From Kaistia sp. 32K (GTDB lineage: Bacteria; Pseudomonadota; Alphaproteobacteria; Rhizobiales; Kaistiaceae), in contig NZ_AP024269.1 of NCBI RefSeq assembly GCF_016629525.1, forward strand, positions 124,001 to 188,000: a stretch of DNA of 64,000 nt, read 5' to 3'. This document shows positions 45,329-54,034 of the stretch, piece by piece (position 1 is the stretch's first letter; each line of letters opens with the position of its first letter). The notes below the pieces were generated by a model that worked only from the letters and a program-made list of their open reading frames with translations, was not told the origin of the DNA and made no database searches. The position numbers and the translations under genes are program-made.

Positions 45329-45353
45329 CACGGCCGCCGCGATGGCGGCCGTG
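45329..45353 (+). terminator. GC-rich hairpin after the DUF305 gene
   Basis: CACGGCCGCC-N5-GGCGGCCGTG is a perfect 10-base stem 22 bases after the stop, followed by ATGCTTT, a weak T-tract. Confidence 0.5.
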
Positions 45354-45522
45354 ATGCTTTCGGACGACTGTCTGCCGGTCACGATATTTGACCCGAAACG
45401 TGACGGGAGATTGACAGTTTCATCGTGCAGATGTTCCCTCACGCTGCGAGAGCAGGCGCGGATGCCCATGCCGCCTCGCCGGATCCGTTGCCGCCAGGCG
45501 GCATCGAAGGGAGATCGGCACT

Positions 45523-46299
45523 ATGAAGATGCAAGCGAAGCTTCTCTGGGGTGGCGCGATCGTGGCGCTCGGCCTGTTCGCCGCGGCCCTGCCCGCATCG
45601 GCCGCTCCGTCAGCCGCCCAGCAGGCCTGCAGTGACGACTGGGCCAAGCTGAAGGACGCCGGCAAGGTCCCGGCCGGCCAGACCTGGCCGAAATTCTGGA
45701 GCCAGTGCGCCAAGGATTACGCCACCGAGCATCCGGACGCCGCCGCGGCGCCGGCTGCAAAGTCGGCCGCTCCGGCCGCGAAGGCGGATACAGACACCAA
45801 GCCTGCGAAGACAGCCAAGCCGAAGGCTGATGCCGCCGCCGCGCCCGCTGCCGAGCCGGCCGCCAAGACGGCGGGCAAGTCGCCGGCAATGGCCGCGTGC
45901 AGCGACGAATGGGCCAAGATGAAGGACGCCGGCAAGGTTCCGGCCGGCCAGACCTGGCCGAAGTTCTGGAGCCAGTGCTCCAAGGACTATGCCGCCGCCA
46001 ATCCGGCCGACGACCTCGCCCCGGCGAAGGCCGCCAAGGGCAAGGCAGCCGCCGGCGCGGTCGAGGCGGACGAGGGCATCGCGTTGCCCGATCCGGAATC
46101 GGCCGCCAAGATCAACACGGCCGCCACCACCGTCGGCAAGCGTCCGCTGACGCCCGGCCAGCAGGCCGCGATCGTCCGTATCCGGGCCTGCGGCGCCGAG
46201 TGGCAGGAGCGCAAGGCCGCCGGCAAGCTGCCGGAAGGCGCGAAGTGGCCGCAATACTGGAGCGACTGCAACAAGCGGCTGAAGGCAAAGGGCCAGTAG
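45523..46299 (+). CDS. Exported protein with three Cys/Trp repeats
   Basis: 258 residues, family not recognised. A signal peptide covers about 1-27. Three repeats of exactly 27 residues run from Cys to Cys (C36-C62, C126-C152, C223-C249), with the pattern Cx3W ... GKxPxGxxWPxxWSxC. They are joined by Ala/Lys/Pro-rich linkers. Repeats 1 and 2 are almost identical even in DNA (270 bases apart), so a recent duplication is likely; repeat 3 is divergent. Each repeat could be closed by one disulfide in the periplasm. It may be a peptidoglycan- or glycan-contacting protein, but this is a guess. Confidence 0.8.
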   Translation: MKMQAKLLWGGAIVALGLFAAALPASAAPSAAQQACSDDWAKLKDAGKVPAGQTWPKFWSQCAKDYATEHPDAAAAPAAKSAAPAAKADTDTKPAKTAKPKADAAAAPAAEPAAKTAGKSPAMAACSDEWAKMKDAGKVPAGQTWPKFWSQCSKDYAAANPADDLAPAKAAKGKAAAGAVEADEGIALPDPESAAKINTAATTVGKRPLTPGQQAAIVRIRACGAEWQERKAAGKLPEGAKWPQYWSDCNKRLKAKGQ

Positions 46300-46356
46300 C
46301 CGGTTTGTCGCCCGATTTCCGACGGACGGCATTCCGCTTTCTGAAGGAGAACCACC

Positions 46357-46740
46357 ATGGGCATTCTTGACGGCCTCCTCGGCAACGTGCTGAGCGCGTT
46401 GAAGGGGCAGGGCAGTTCCCCCGAAGCGCTTGGCGAGACCCTGAACAAGGCGCTCGCCAACACGCAGTTCGGCAGTCTCGACGGCGTCCTCAGCCAGCTG
46501 CAGAGTTCGGGCCTCGGGACGCAGGTCGCTTCGTGGCTCGGACAGGGCGACAATCTGCCGATCAGCGCCGACGAGCTTCGCTCGGCGCTGGGCAACGAGC
46601 AGCTGCAGAAGCTGGGCACCCAGCTCGGCATTCCGATGGACCAGGTCGGCGAGCTGCTGGCCAAGGTGTTGCCGCCCACGGTCGACAAACTGAGTCCGGA
46701 CGGCATGCTGAAGCCGCCGATCGGGCCGACGCCCGGCTGA
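46357..46740 (+). CDS. DUF937/YidB-family protein
   Basis: 127 residues: MGILDGLLGNVLSALKGQG and NLPISADELRSALGNEQLQK fit the small helical DUF937/YidB family of unknown function. AAGGAG stands nine bases before the ATG. It follows the triple-repeat protein by 57 bases on the same strand. Confidence 0.85.
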   Translation: MGILDGLLGNVLSALKGQGSSPEALGETLNKALANTQFGSLDGVLSQLQSSGLGTQVASWLGQGDNLPISADELRSALGNEQLQKLGTQLGIPMDQVGELLAKVLPPTVDKLSPDGMLKPPIGPTPG

Positions 46741-46931
46741 GCCGAGCCATCGGCATGCAGGATCGACATGGCCGGGGCATTCCCCGGCCATGTCCGTTTC
46801 GGGGCCGAATCCGGGCCGCGCGCGCACCGGCTCCAGCGACATGGGACTGGAGATCGCAGGCGCGAGAGGTGCGCGCGAGGCCGCGACCTGATAGGACGGG
46901 GCGAAACGCCCCCTTACCAGACGAGCTCGCC

Positions 46932-47921
46932 GTGACAGTCGAAACCAGCCCCGCCGATCAGCTCCTGACGATCCGCGATTTTCTTCGCTACGCCATCAGC
47001 CGTTTCAACCAGGCCGGCCTCGCCTTCGGTCACGGCGCCTCGACCGCCTTCGACGACGCCGCCTTCCTGGTGCTCGAAGGCCTGAAGCTGCCGATCGACA
47101 CGCTCGAGCCCTTCCTCGACGCGCGGCTGCTGCCGGAAGAGCGCCAGCGCCTCGCCGACCTGATCGAGGCCCGCGTCACCACGCGCAAGCCGACGCCCTA
47201 TCTGCTCAACCGCGCCTATATCCAGGGCGTGCCGTTCTTCGTCGACGAGCGCGTGATCGTTCCGCGCTCCTTCATCGGCGAGCTCATCCATTCGGAATTC
47301 TTCGGCGGCGACGAGTTCACGCTGATCGAGGATCTGTCGTCGATCGAGACCGTGCTCGATCTCTGCACCGGCTCGGCCTCGCTGGCGATCCTCGCCGCCG
47401 GCGTGTTCGGGAATGCCGAGATCGATGCCGTCGACCTCTCGCCGGATGCGCTGGAGGTCGCCAAGATCAACGTCGCCGAGCACGGCCTCGGCAACCGGAT
47501 CGAGCTCTACGAGGGCGACCTGTTCGCCCCGCTCGGCGACAAGCGCTATGACCTGATCCTGACCAACCCGCCCTATGTCGACGAGATCGCGATGGAGGAG
47601 TTGCCGGAAGAGTATCGCCATGAGCCCGAGATGGCGCTGGCGTCCGGCCTCGACGGCCTGGACATCGTGCGCCGCATTCTCGAGGCGGCGCCGGCCCATC
47701 TCAATCCCGGCGGCGGCCTTCTGTGCGAGATCGGCGCCGGCCGGGAAATCCTGGAGGCCGAATATCCGGCGCTCGATTTCTTCTGGCTCGATACCGAGGA
47801 AAGCGAAGGCGAGGTGTTCTGGCTCTCAGCCGAGAGCCTCGGCGTCGCCGATACCGGCGCCGAGGAGCAGGACCTGGCCGATCTCGCGGATCTCGACGGC
47901 GACGAGGCCGAGGACGTCTGA
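46932..47921 (+). CDS. prmB: 50S ribosomal protein L3 N5-glutamine methyltransferase
   Basis: 329 residues; GTG start (VTVETSPADQLLTIRD) chosen as the family's usual N-terminus. SAM-binding VLDLCTGSASLAILAA and catalytic NPPY at 212-215, followed by EYRHEPEMALASGLDGLD, identify PrmB/HemK-type methylation of Gln. The acidic C-terminal tail (EEQDLADLADLDGDEAEDV) is longer than usual. Terminator follows. Confidence 0.93.
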   Translation: MTVETSPADQLLTIRDFLRYAISRFNQAGLAFGHGASTAFDDAAFLVLEGLKLPIDTLEPFLDARLLPEERQRLADLIEARVTTRKPTPYLLNRAYIQGVPFFVDERVIVPRSFIGELIHSEFFGGDEFTLIEDLSSIETVLDLCTGSASLAILAAGVFGNAEIDAVDLSPDALEVAKINVAEHGLGNRIELYEGDLFAPLGDKRYDLILTNPPYVDEIAMEELPEEYRHEPEMALASGLDGLDIVRRILEAAPAHLNPGGGLLCEIGAGREILEAEYPALDFFWLDTEESEGEVFWLSAESLGVADTGAEEQDLADLADLDGDEAEDV

Positions 47922-47950
47922 TCCAGCCCTAGGATCGATCGGATGAAGCA

Positions 47951-47990
47951 AAACCCTCTCCCGCCGGCGCGGGAGAGGGTTTCTTTTTGT
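47951..47990. terminator. Strong intrinsic terminator
   Basis: AAACCCTCTCCCGC and its exact complement form a 14-base stem with a CGGC loop, followed by CTTTTT. It serves prmB and, with the leading A-run, the convergent MFS gene. Confidence 0.92.
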
Positions 47991-48000
47991 GCTGGAGCTT

Positions 48001-49530
48001 TCAGGCGCCGATTTCCAGCATGACGGCCTCTTCAACCGGCTTCGGCTTGCGCACCCTGAGTGTCACCAGCGCGATCAGCGCGGCGGTGAAGGTGATGGCG
48101 GCGCAGACCAGCATGGTGTTGCGGAAGGCGGCGCCATAGGCTTCGGCCGCCGCGGCCCTGGCGATCGACGGCGCGAGCAGGGCTGCCTCGTCGAGCCCGC
48201 CGCTCGCCACGACATTGGCGAAACCGGCCGGCAGTTCGGCGGACTTCATGTCAAAACCGCCAGTGACGAAGAAGGCCATCAGCGCGCCGACGAGGGCGAT
48301 GGCGACCGTCTCGCCCGCGACCCGCATGGTGCCGAAGATGCCGGTCGCCATGCCGGCCCGCTCGGTCGGCACGACGCTGATGGCGAGGTCGTCCATCAGG
48401 CCCCAGGGCAGCGCCGCGCCGGCGCCGATCATGGCGAGCGGCAGGATGAAGGCCGTCGGCGCGCTGCCGACCGGCACCAGAGCCAGCAGCAGGACGCCAG
48501 CGCCGGCGAGGATCAGTCCGAGGCCGGCGAGGATTCCGGACGGGATCCAGCGCGCGATGTTGGCAGCGATGAAGGGGATCGTGGCGATCGGCAGGCTGAG
48601 CGGCAAGAGCATCATGCCGACCTGCATCTCGCTCATGCCCTCGATGCGGATGAAGCGGACCGGCAGCAGGATGAACGGCACGATGAAGGAGTAGGCGACC
48701 GCGACCGGCAGCGCCTGCACCGAGACGAAGCGGGCATAGCGGAACAGCGACAGGTCAAGCATCGGCCGCTTCTGCAGGTTCTCGATCGTGATGAAGCTGA
48801 TCAGCAGGATGGCGGCGCCCGCGAGCAGCGCGACGACGAGCGTGTCGCCCCAGCCGCGATCCGGGCCGAGCATGATGCCGAAGATCAGCGCCACCAGCAT
48901 GGCGGTGAAGCTGCCGGCGCCCCAGAAATCGATGCCGGTGGCGCCGGGATCGCGCGTCTCGCGCATGCGCGGCACGCCGGCGACGAGGATGATGACGCCG
49001 GCAAGCGCGGTGGCGAAGAATAGCGACCGCCATCCGAGCGTCCCGATCAGGGCGCCGGCGATCAGCGGGCCAAAGGCAATGCCGATGCCGAAGCCGGTGC
49101 CGAGCAGGCCGAGCGCGCGGGTGCGGGCCGGGCCCTCATATTCCTGCGCCACGGCGGCGAAGCCGGCCGAGATGGTGAGCGCCGCGGCGATGCCCTGCAG
49201 GGCGCGGAGGAGATCGACGATCAGCACGTTCGGCGACAGGCCGACGGCGAGCGACGTGACGGTGAAGCCGATCGCGCCGAGACGGAACATGCGCTTGCGG
49301 CCGAACTGGTCGGCGAGCGCGCCGCCCAGCATGATCGTGCTGCCGAAGGCGAGCATGAAGCCGTTGACGATCCAGACGAGCAGGGAGAGGTCGCCATTGA
49401 GGTCGCGGCCGATGGCCGGCGTGGCTACGGCGGGGCCGGTGAAGGATAGCGGCATTATGACGGCAACGAGGAAAACGGCGGCGAGCACAAGGTGCCGGCC
49501 CGCGGCCGCCTGGGGGGAAGCGTCGGTCAT
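48001..49530 (-). CDS. MFS drug exporter of the DHA2 class
   Basis: 509 residues with about 14 membrane helices. ATPAIGRDLNGDLSLLVWIVNG and GALADQFGRKRMFRLG (motif A) are DHA2 hallmarks. It should export drugs or toxic organics by proton antiport. Expression is controlled by the divergent TetR gene, with an operator over the start of its transcript. Confidence 0.93.
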   Translation of the reverse strand: MTDASPQAAAGRHLVLAAVFLVAVIMPLSFTGPAVATPAIGRDLNGDLSLLVWIVNGFMLAFGSTIMLGGALADQFGRKRMFRLGAIGFTVTSLAVGLSPNVLIVDLLRALQGIAAALTISAGFAAVAQEYEGPARTRALGLLGTGFGIGIAFGPLIAGALIGTLGWRSLFFATALAGVIILVAGVPRMRETRDPGATGIDFWGAGSFTAMLVALIFGIMLGPDRGWGDTLVVALLAGAAILLISFITIENLQKRPMLDLSLFRYARFVSVQALPVAVAYSFIVPFILLPVRFIRIEGMSEMQVGMMLLPLSLPIATIPFIAANIARWIPSGILAGLGLILAGAGVLLLALVPVGSAPTAFILPLAMIGAGAALPWGLMDDLAISVVPTERAGMATGIFGTMRVAGETVAIALVGALMAFFVTGGFDMKSAELPAGFANVVASGGLDEAALLAPSIARAAAAEAYGAAFRNTMLVCAAITFTAALIALVTLRVRKPKPVEEAVMLEIGA

Positions 49531-49637
49531 GGTGGTCTCGATCTGTTGGGCTGGGTCGGCCTGTTGCGGTCGCCCGTCGCAAAGGGTGAAGCGCGCGGCG
49601 GGAGAGGCGCCGCGCGCTCTGGGTCACCACCGACTCT

Positions 49638-49661
49638 TTTCTGTGTCGGTCGATACAGAAA
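49638..49661. promoter_or_regulatory. TetR-family operator 1 (TTTCTGTGTCG ... CGATACAGAAA)
   Basis: 24-base palindrome with 10 of 12 half-site positions matching. It begins at the last base of the MFS -10 element, so a bound repressor would stop MFS transcription. Confidence 0.75.
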
Positions 49662-49688
49662 CCATAGTCCCTTGATTCCCGGCGTCAA
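49661..49688 (-). promoter_or_regulatory. Promoter of the MFS exporter gene
   Basis: Minus strand: -35 TTGACG (49688-49683), 16-base spacer, -10 TATGGT (49666-49661). It sits between the two TetR-type operators. Confidence 0.65.
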
Positions 49689-49696
49689 GTTCTTTA

Positions 49697-49714
49697 TTTG
49701 TTGATCGATACAAA
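49697..49714. promoter_or_regulatory. TetR-family operator 2 (TTTGTTGATCGATACAAA)
   Basis: Palindromic ends TTTGT/ACAAA and the shared CGATACA half-site relate it to operator 1. It lies 24 bases before the TetR ATG, as for autoregulation. Confidence 0.65.
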
Positions 49715-49737
49715 AAAGAAAGGGCTGCGCGCAGGCC

Positions 49738-50349
49738 ATGAACGCACGCGGACGTCCCCGTAGTTTTGATCGCTCCGTCGCCCTGGAAAGGGCCATGGAC
49801 GTGTTCTGGGCGCGCGGCTATGCCGGCACCTCGATTTCGGAGCTGACGGAGGCCATGGGCATCAATTCGCCGTCGCTCTACGCCGCCTTCGGCTCCAAGG
49901 AAGAGCTCTTCCGCGAGGCGGTCGCGCTCTATGTGGCGACCGACGACGCCTGCACGCTGCAGATGCTAGAAGGCGATCTGACGACGCAGGATTCGATCGC
50001 CGCCATGCTGATCGCCACCGCCCGTTCCTGCGCCCGGCCCGACAAGCCGAGCGGCTGTTTCGTCATGCTGGGCGCCACCAATGGCGGCCCCGACACGGAC
50101 GCGGCGCGGCAGTTCCTCTGCGACCAGCGCAAGGACATGGCGATCCGCATCCGCGCCAGGCTGGAGCGCGGCGTCGCCGACGGCGAGCTGCCGCCCGGCC
50201 TCGACCTCGCCCGCGTCGCCGCCTATTTCGGCACGATCATCAAGGGCATGTCGATCGAGGCGCGCGACGGAGCCGATGCCGAAACCCTGCTGTCGGTGGC
50301 GCACAGCGCCATGCGCGGCTGGGACGCGCTGACCTCGACGCAGGGTTGA
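49738..50349 (+). CDS. TetR-family repressor
   Basis: 203 residues. Helix-turn-helix GYAGTSISELTEAMGINSPS LYAAFGSKE at about 28-56, then a ligand-binding helical domain with SGCFVMLGATNG. Divergent from the MFS exporter, with two related operators between them. The inducer is unknown but is probably an exporter substrate. Confidence 0.93.
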   Translation: MNARGRPRSFDRSVALERAMDVFWARGYAGTSISELTEAMGINSPSLYAAFGSKEELFREAVALYVATDDACTLQMLEGDLTTQDSIAAMLIATARSCARPDKPSGCFVMLGATNGGPDTDAARQFLCDQRKDMAIRIRARLERGVADGELPPGLDLARVAAYFGTIIKGMSIEARDGADAETLLSVAHSAMRGWDALTSTQG

Positions 50350-50380
50350 TGACCATGGCCGCGCCGGCCTAGGCTGGCGC

Positions 50381-50896
50381 ATGTCCGAACCTCGCCTCTT
50401 CATCATCACCGGCGCCATGGCGGCCGGAAAGTCCACGGTCGCGCAGGCCGTCGCCGAGGCGCTGCCGAAAGCCGTGCATCTGCGCGGCGACGTCTTCCGC
50501 CGGATGATCGTCAGCGGCGCGGCGGTGATGGGGCCTGTGCTCGATGACGAGGCGCAGGCGCAGCTGAAGCTGCGCCATGACCTCGCCTGCGACGCCGTCC
50601 GGCGCTATCACGCGGCGGGGTTTTCCGTCGTCTATCAGGACATCCTGATCGGTCCCTATCTGGTCGCGGTCGCCGAACAGCTCGCCGACCTCGATCCGCG
50701 CGTCGTCGTGCTCGCGCCCGACGCCGCGACGCTGGCGCGGCGCGATCGGGAGCGCCACAAGACCGGCTACAGCGCGGCCTTTCCGGCGGAGATCCTCGCC
50801 GAGGCGCTTTCGCGCGAGACGCCGAGGATCGGGCTCTGGATCGACAGTTCGGCGATGGACGTCGGCGAGGTCGTGTCGCGGATCCTCGCCGATTGA
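50381..50896 (+). CDS. P-loop kinase (chloramphenicol phosphotransferase-like)
   Basis: 171 residues. Walker A is GAMAAGKST at residues 11-19 and a later RDRERHKTGY segment supplies Arg residues for the phosphate. It resembles the AAA_33/chloramphenicol-phosphotransferase-like group of small-molecule kinases; the acceptor is unknown. It starts 31 bases after the TetR gene. Confidence 0.8.
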   Translation: MSEPRLFIITGAMAAGKSTVAQAVAEALPKAVHLRGDVFRRMIVSGAAVMGPVLDDEAQAQLKLRHDLACDAVRRYHAAGFSVVYQDILIGPYLVAVAEQLADLDPRVVVLAPDAATLARRDRERHKTGYSAAFPAEILAEALSRETPRIGLWIDSSAMDVGEVVSRILAD

Positions 50897-50915
50897 GCTG
50901 CCGGTTGGCTAGCTC

Positions 50916-51308
50916 CTAGAGGCGCTGTCCCACGTCGATCCGGTTGCCGTCCGGATCGGCGAAGACGAAGGCCCGCAGCCCGTACTCCTGGTCGCGCATT
51001 CCCTTGATGATGCGCACGCCGTTCGCCTGGCAGCGCGCATGCAGCGCGTCGATATCGTCGACCATCAGGTGCGCGACATTGTGGAGGCCGGCCTTGTGGT
51101 CGCGCTGCAGGTTCAGGTGCAGTTCGGCCGCGTCGCGCTTCAGGATCATGAAGCCGACCGGATCGCCGTTCTGGAAGGTTTTCGTGAAGCCGAGTATGTC
51201 GCGATAGAAGGCCAGCGCCCGATCGAGATCGCGCACGGTGATGCCGGGCGCCATGCGGCCGAAGCGGACGCCGTGATCGGCAGCGGTATCGGGGGAGGAT
51301 TCGGTCAT
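50916..51308 (-). CDS. VOC-family protein (glyoxalase/bleomycin-resistance fold)
   Basis: 130 residues. GITVRDLDRALAFYRDILGF, LHNVAHLMVDDIDALHARC and FVFADPDGNRIDVGQRL give the two VOC modules. A single VOC domain of this type may bind or detoxify a small compound; the C-terminal Glu ligand is replaced by Asp (RIDVG). Convergent with the kinase gene. Confidence 0.85.
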   Translation of the reverse strand: MTESSPDTAADHGVRFGRMAPGITVRDLDRALAFYRDILGFTKTFQNGDPVGFMILKRDAAELHLNLQRDHKAGLHNVAHLMVDDIDALHARCQANGVRIIKGMRDQEYGLRAFVFADPDGNRIDVGQRL

Positions 51309-51619
51309 CGTCTCATCCTGGAATGGTCGCCAAACCGGCGGGCCGGACGGTGCCGGTGGGCCGCAGGGTCGCGAAGGGATTTGATGAGACGGTGCTCGCG
51401 AGGAAATCTAGCCGAGGCGACGGGAAATGGAAACGGGCCTATGCCCCGATTTCGGGCCTATCCGGCCTCGTTCCTGCGGCTGCCCCTTGTCCCGCGCAGG
51501 GCGGCGGCTCATTTGAAGCATTCCTGATTTCTGTGAAATTGTGATATGAGGCCGGCAACAATGATGGATGGCCTCGATGCGCGCGTCTCTCGCGCCCGGC
51601 CTCTCACCCGGATACCGAC
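51309..51619. promoter_or_regulatory. Intergenic region with rlmN promoter
   Basis: 311 bases between the divergent VOC and rlmN genes. An AT-richer stretch at 51511-51556 (TTGAAG at 51513 and TGATAT at 51542) probably holds the rlmN promoter. No gene is seen. Confidence 0.45.
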
Positions 51620-52837
51620 ATGACCGCACCGCTCGCCGTGGCCAATACCGCCCCGTTTAAGGCTCCGCTCTCCTTGACCGAGACGCCGTCGCTCGTCGGC
51701 CTCTCGCGCCCCGAGATCGGCGAGAAGCTGGCCGGCATCGGCATCGAGCCGAAGCAGATCCGCATGCGCACGGCGCAGATCTGGAACTGGATTTATGCGC
51801 GCGGCGTCACCGACTTCAACGACATGCTCAACGTGTCGAAGGATCTGCGCGCGACGCTCGCGGCCAATTTCACGCTGAAGCGGCCCGAGATCGTCACCGA
51901 GCAGATCTCGCAGGACGGCACGCGCAAATGGCTGCTGCGCTTCCCGGCGCGCGGCGCCGGCCGGCCGGTCGAGATCGAGACCGTCTACATCCCCGAGATC
52001 GGCCGCGGCACGCTCTGCGTCTCCAGCCAGGTCGGCTGCACGCTGACCTGCTCCTTCTGCCATACCGGCACGCAGAAGATGGTGCGCAACCTGACGGCGG
52101 AAGAGATCGTCGGCCAGATTCTTATCGCGCGCGACCGGCTGGGGGACTTCCCGGAGAAGACGACGCCGGTCGGCGCGGCCGTGCCGTCCGAGGGCCGCCT
52201 CGTCTCCAACATCGTCATGATGGGCATGGGCGAGCCGCTCTACAATTTCGACAACGTCAAGCAGGCGCTCCTGATCGCCTCCGACGGCGAGGGCCTTTCG
52301 CTGTCGAAGCGCCGCATCACGCTGTCGACCTCCGGAGTGGTGCCGATGATCCCGCGCACCGGCGAGGAGATCGGCTCGATGCTGGCGATCTCGCTGCACG
52401 CGGTGCGCGATGACCTCCGCGACATGCTGGTGCCGCTCAACAAGAAGTACCCGATCGCCGAGCTGCTCGAGGCCTGCCGCAACTATCCCGGCCTCTCCAA
52501 CGCCCGCCGCATCACCTTCGAATATGTGATGCTGAAGGACGTCAACGACAGCCCCGCCGACGCCAAGGAGCTGGTCCGCCTGCTGAAGGGCATTCCGGCG
52601 AAGATCAACCTGATCCCGTTCAATCCCTGGCCCGGCGTCAACTACCAGTGCTCGGACTGGGAGACGATCGAGACCTTCTCCGACATCGTCAACCGCGCCG
52701 GCTACGCCTCGCCGATCCGCACGCCGCGCGGCCGCGATATCCTCGCCGCCTGCGGCCAGCTGAAGAGCGAGAGCGAGCGCATGCGTGTGCGCGAGCGCCT
52801 GGCGCTCGAGGCCATGGTCACCAGCGACGAAGACTGA
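51620..52837 (+). CDS. rlmN: Dual-specificity 23S rRNA/tRNA adenine-2 methyltransferase
   Basis: 405 residues. Radical-SAM cluster Cys140-x3-Cys144-x2-Cys147 ([12 protein letters not shown]). Other RlmN pieces are [17 protein letters not shown] and [11 protein letters not shown], with a mechanistic Cys near the C-terminus (ILAACGQLK). It methylates A2503 of 23S rRNA and A37 of some tRNAs. The stop overlaps the next ATG by one base. Confidence 0.97.
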   Translation: MTAPLAVANTAPFKAPLSLTETPSLVGLSRPEIGEKLAGIGIEPKQIRMRTAQIWNWIYARGVTDFNDMLNVSKDLRATLAANFTLKRPEIVTEQISQDGTRKWLLRFPARGAGRPVEIETVYIPEIGRGTLCVSSQVGCTLTCSFCHTGTQKMVRNLTAEEIVGQILIARDRLGDFPEKTTPVGAAVPSEGRLVSNIVMMGMGEPLYNFDNVKQALLIASDGEGLSLSKRRITLSTSGVVPMIPRTGEEIGSMLAISLHAVRDDLRDMLVPLNKKYPIAELLEACRNYPGLSNARRITFEYVMLKDVNDSPADAKELVRLLKGIPAKINLIPFNPWPGVNYQCSDWETIETFSDIVNRAGYASPIRTPRGRDILAACGQLKSESERMRVRERLALEAMVTSDED

Positions 52838-53301
52838 TGCGGACTTTCCTTCGAATCATCCTGCTGATTCCGCTCGGGCTGATGGCGGCGATCGCCTCGG
52901 CCGTCGTCGTCTATCTCGCCGCCTTCGGTTTCACTGCCAATGACATCTGGGATGGCCCGAATGGCGAGATCCCGGTGATCCTCGCGCCGGCCTTCGTCCT
53001 GTTGGTCGAGATTTCGCGCTACGCGCTTCTGCCCTTCGTGGCCGGCATCGTCGTCGCCGAGATCTTCGCGCTGCGCTCGGCGATCCAGTGGACGCTGTTT
53101 GGCGGCGCGATCGGCCTTGGCATGCACCTCGCGGCCAACAGCACGGAATTTGCCGCGCTGCCGCCGGTCGCGGCCGGGCTGGTCGCCGGCTTCGCCTATT
53201 GGGTCTTCGCCGGCCATGGCTCCGGTACGGTGGTCCGTCCCGCCCCGGAGCGCGCGGTCTCGGTTCCGCCGGCCCCGCCTACTTCCCCTGCGCCAGAATA
53301 A
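52837..53301 (+). CDS. Membrane protein coupled to rlmN
   Basis: 154 residues with four hydrophobic helices; starts [20 protein letters not shown]. Start and rlmN stop share one base (TGATG). The C-terminal tail is Pro-rich and its last bases overlap the 3' end of the convergent LysE gene (53279-53301). Function unknown; a small conserved membrane protein next to rlmN. Confidence 0.78.
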   Translation: MRTFLRIILLIPLGLMAAIASAVVVYLAAFGFTANDIWDGPNGEIPVILAPAFVLLVEISRYALLPFVAGIVVAEIFALRSAIQWTLFGGAIGLGMHLAANSTEFAALPPVAAGLVAGFAYWVFAGHGSGTVVRPAPERAVSVPPAPPTSPAPE

Positions 53302-53920
53302 GCCGCACGGCGAAGGCGCCCATCACGCTGGCGAACAGCCAGTCGACGGTGCGCGTCGCCCGGGGCGAGCGCTTCAGGAAGGTGGCGAGCGAGCCGGCCG
53401 ACCAGATCATCGCGATGCTGATCGGGGTCGCCACGACGACGAACATCAGGCCGAGGAACAGCAGCTTTCCAGCGGCGTGCGGATCGGTCGGCGTCACGAA
53501 CTGCGGCAGGAAGGTCACGAAGAAGACGATGATCTTCGGGTTGAGCAGATTGACCATCAGGCCCTTCAGATAGACCTTGCCGATCGGATCGGCGGATCCC
53601 TTGCCGCCGACGGAAAGCGCTGATCCGTGCCGGATCGCCTGGATGGCGAGATAGACCAGATAGGCCGCGCCAACCACCTTCAGGATCGTGAACGCCGTGG
53701 TCGAGGCGGCGAGCAGGGCCGAGAGGCCGATCGCGACCGCGACCGTGTGCACCACTAGCCCGGTCGAGGCGCCGGCGAAGGCGGCGATGCCCGCCTTGCG
53801 CGACTGGCCGATCGCCTTGCCGAGGAACAACGTCATGTCCGGCCCCGGCGTCAGCGTCAGAAGAATGACCGCGACCAGATAGGCCAGGAAAACCGACAGC
53901 GATGGCAGGAAGGTGAGCAT
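53279..53920 (-). CDS. LysE/RhtB-family amino-acid exporter
   Basis: 213 residues with six membrane helices. TLTPGPDMTLFLGKAIGQSR and NLLNPKIIVFFVTFLPQF are LysE/RhtB hallmarks. It exports an amino acid such as a homoserine derivative. A perfect hairpin ends three bases before the ATG (53924-53944) and contains its ribosome site. Confidence 0.93.
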   Translation of the reverse strand: MLTFLPSLSVFLAYLVAVILLTLTPGPDMTLFLGKAIGQSRKAGIAAFAGASTGLVVHTVAVAIGLSALLAASTTAFTILKVVGAAYLVYLAIQAIRHGSALSVGGKGSADPIGKVYLKGLMVNLLNPKIIVFFVTFLPQFVTPTDPHAAGKLLFLGLMFVVVATPISIAMIWSAGSLATFLKRSPRATRTVDWLFASVMGAFAVRLILAQGK

Positions 53921-53923
53921 GAT

Positions 53924-53944
53924 GGAGGCTCCGGTGGAGCCTCC
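53924..53944 (-). promoter_or_regulatory. Hairpin over the ribosome site of the LysE gene
   Basis: GGAGGCTCC-ACC-GGAGCCTCC on the minus strand: nine-base perfect arms and a three-base loop, three bases before the ATG. The GGAGG Shine-Dalgarno sequence is in the stem, so translation should be limited unless the hairpin is opened. Confidence 0.65.
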
Positions 53945-54034
53945 TCTGTAGCATGGGATTTCGCCGTTCCGATATCCCGCATTCGACGCGTTGCGGCCGA
54001 GGCCGCCCGGAGAGGCGAATGCGGGCCTTGGCGG

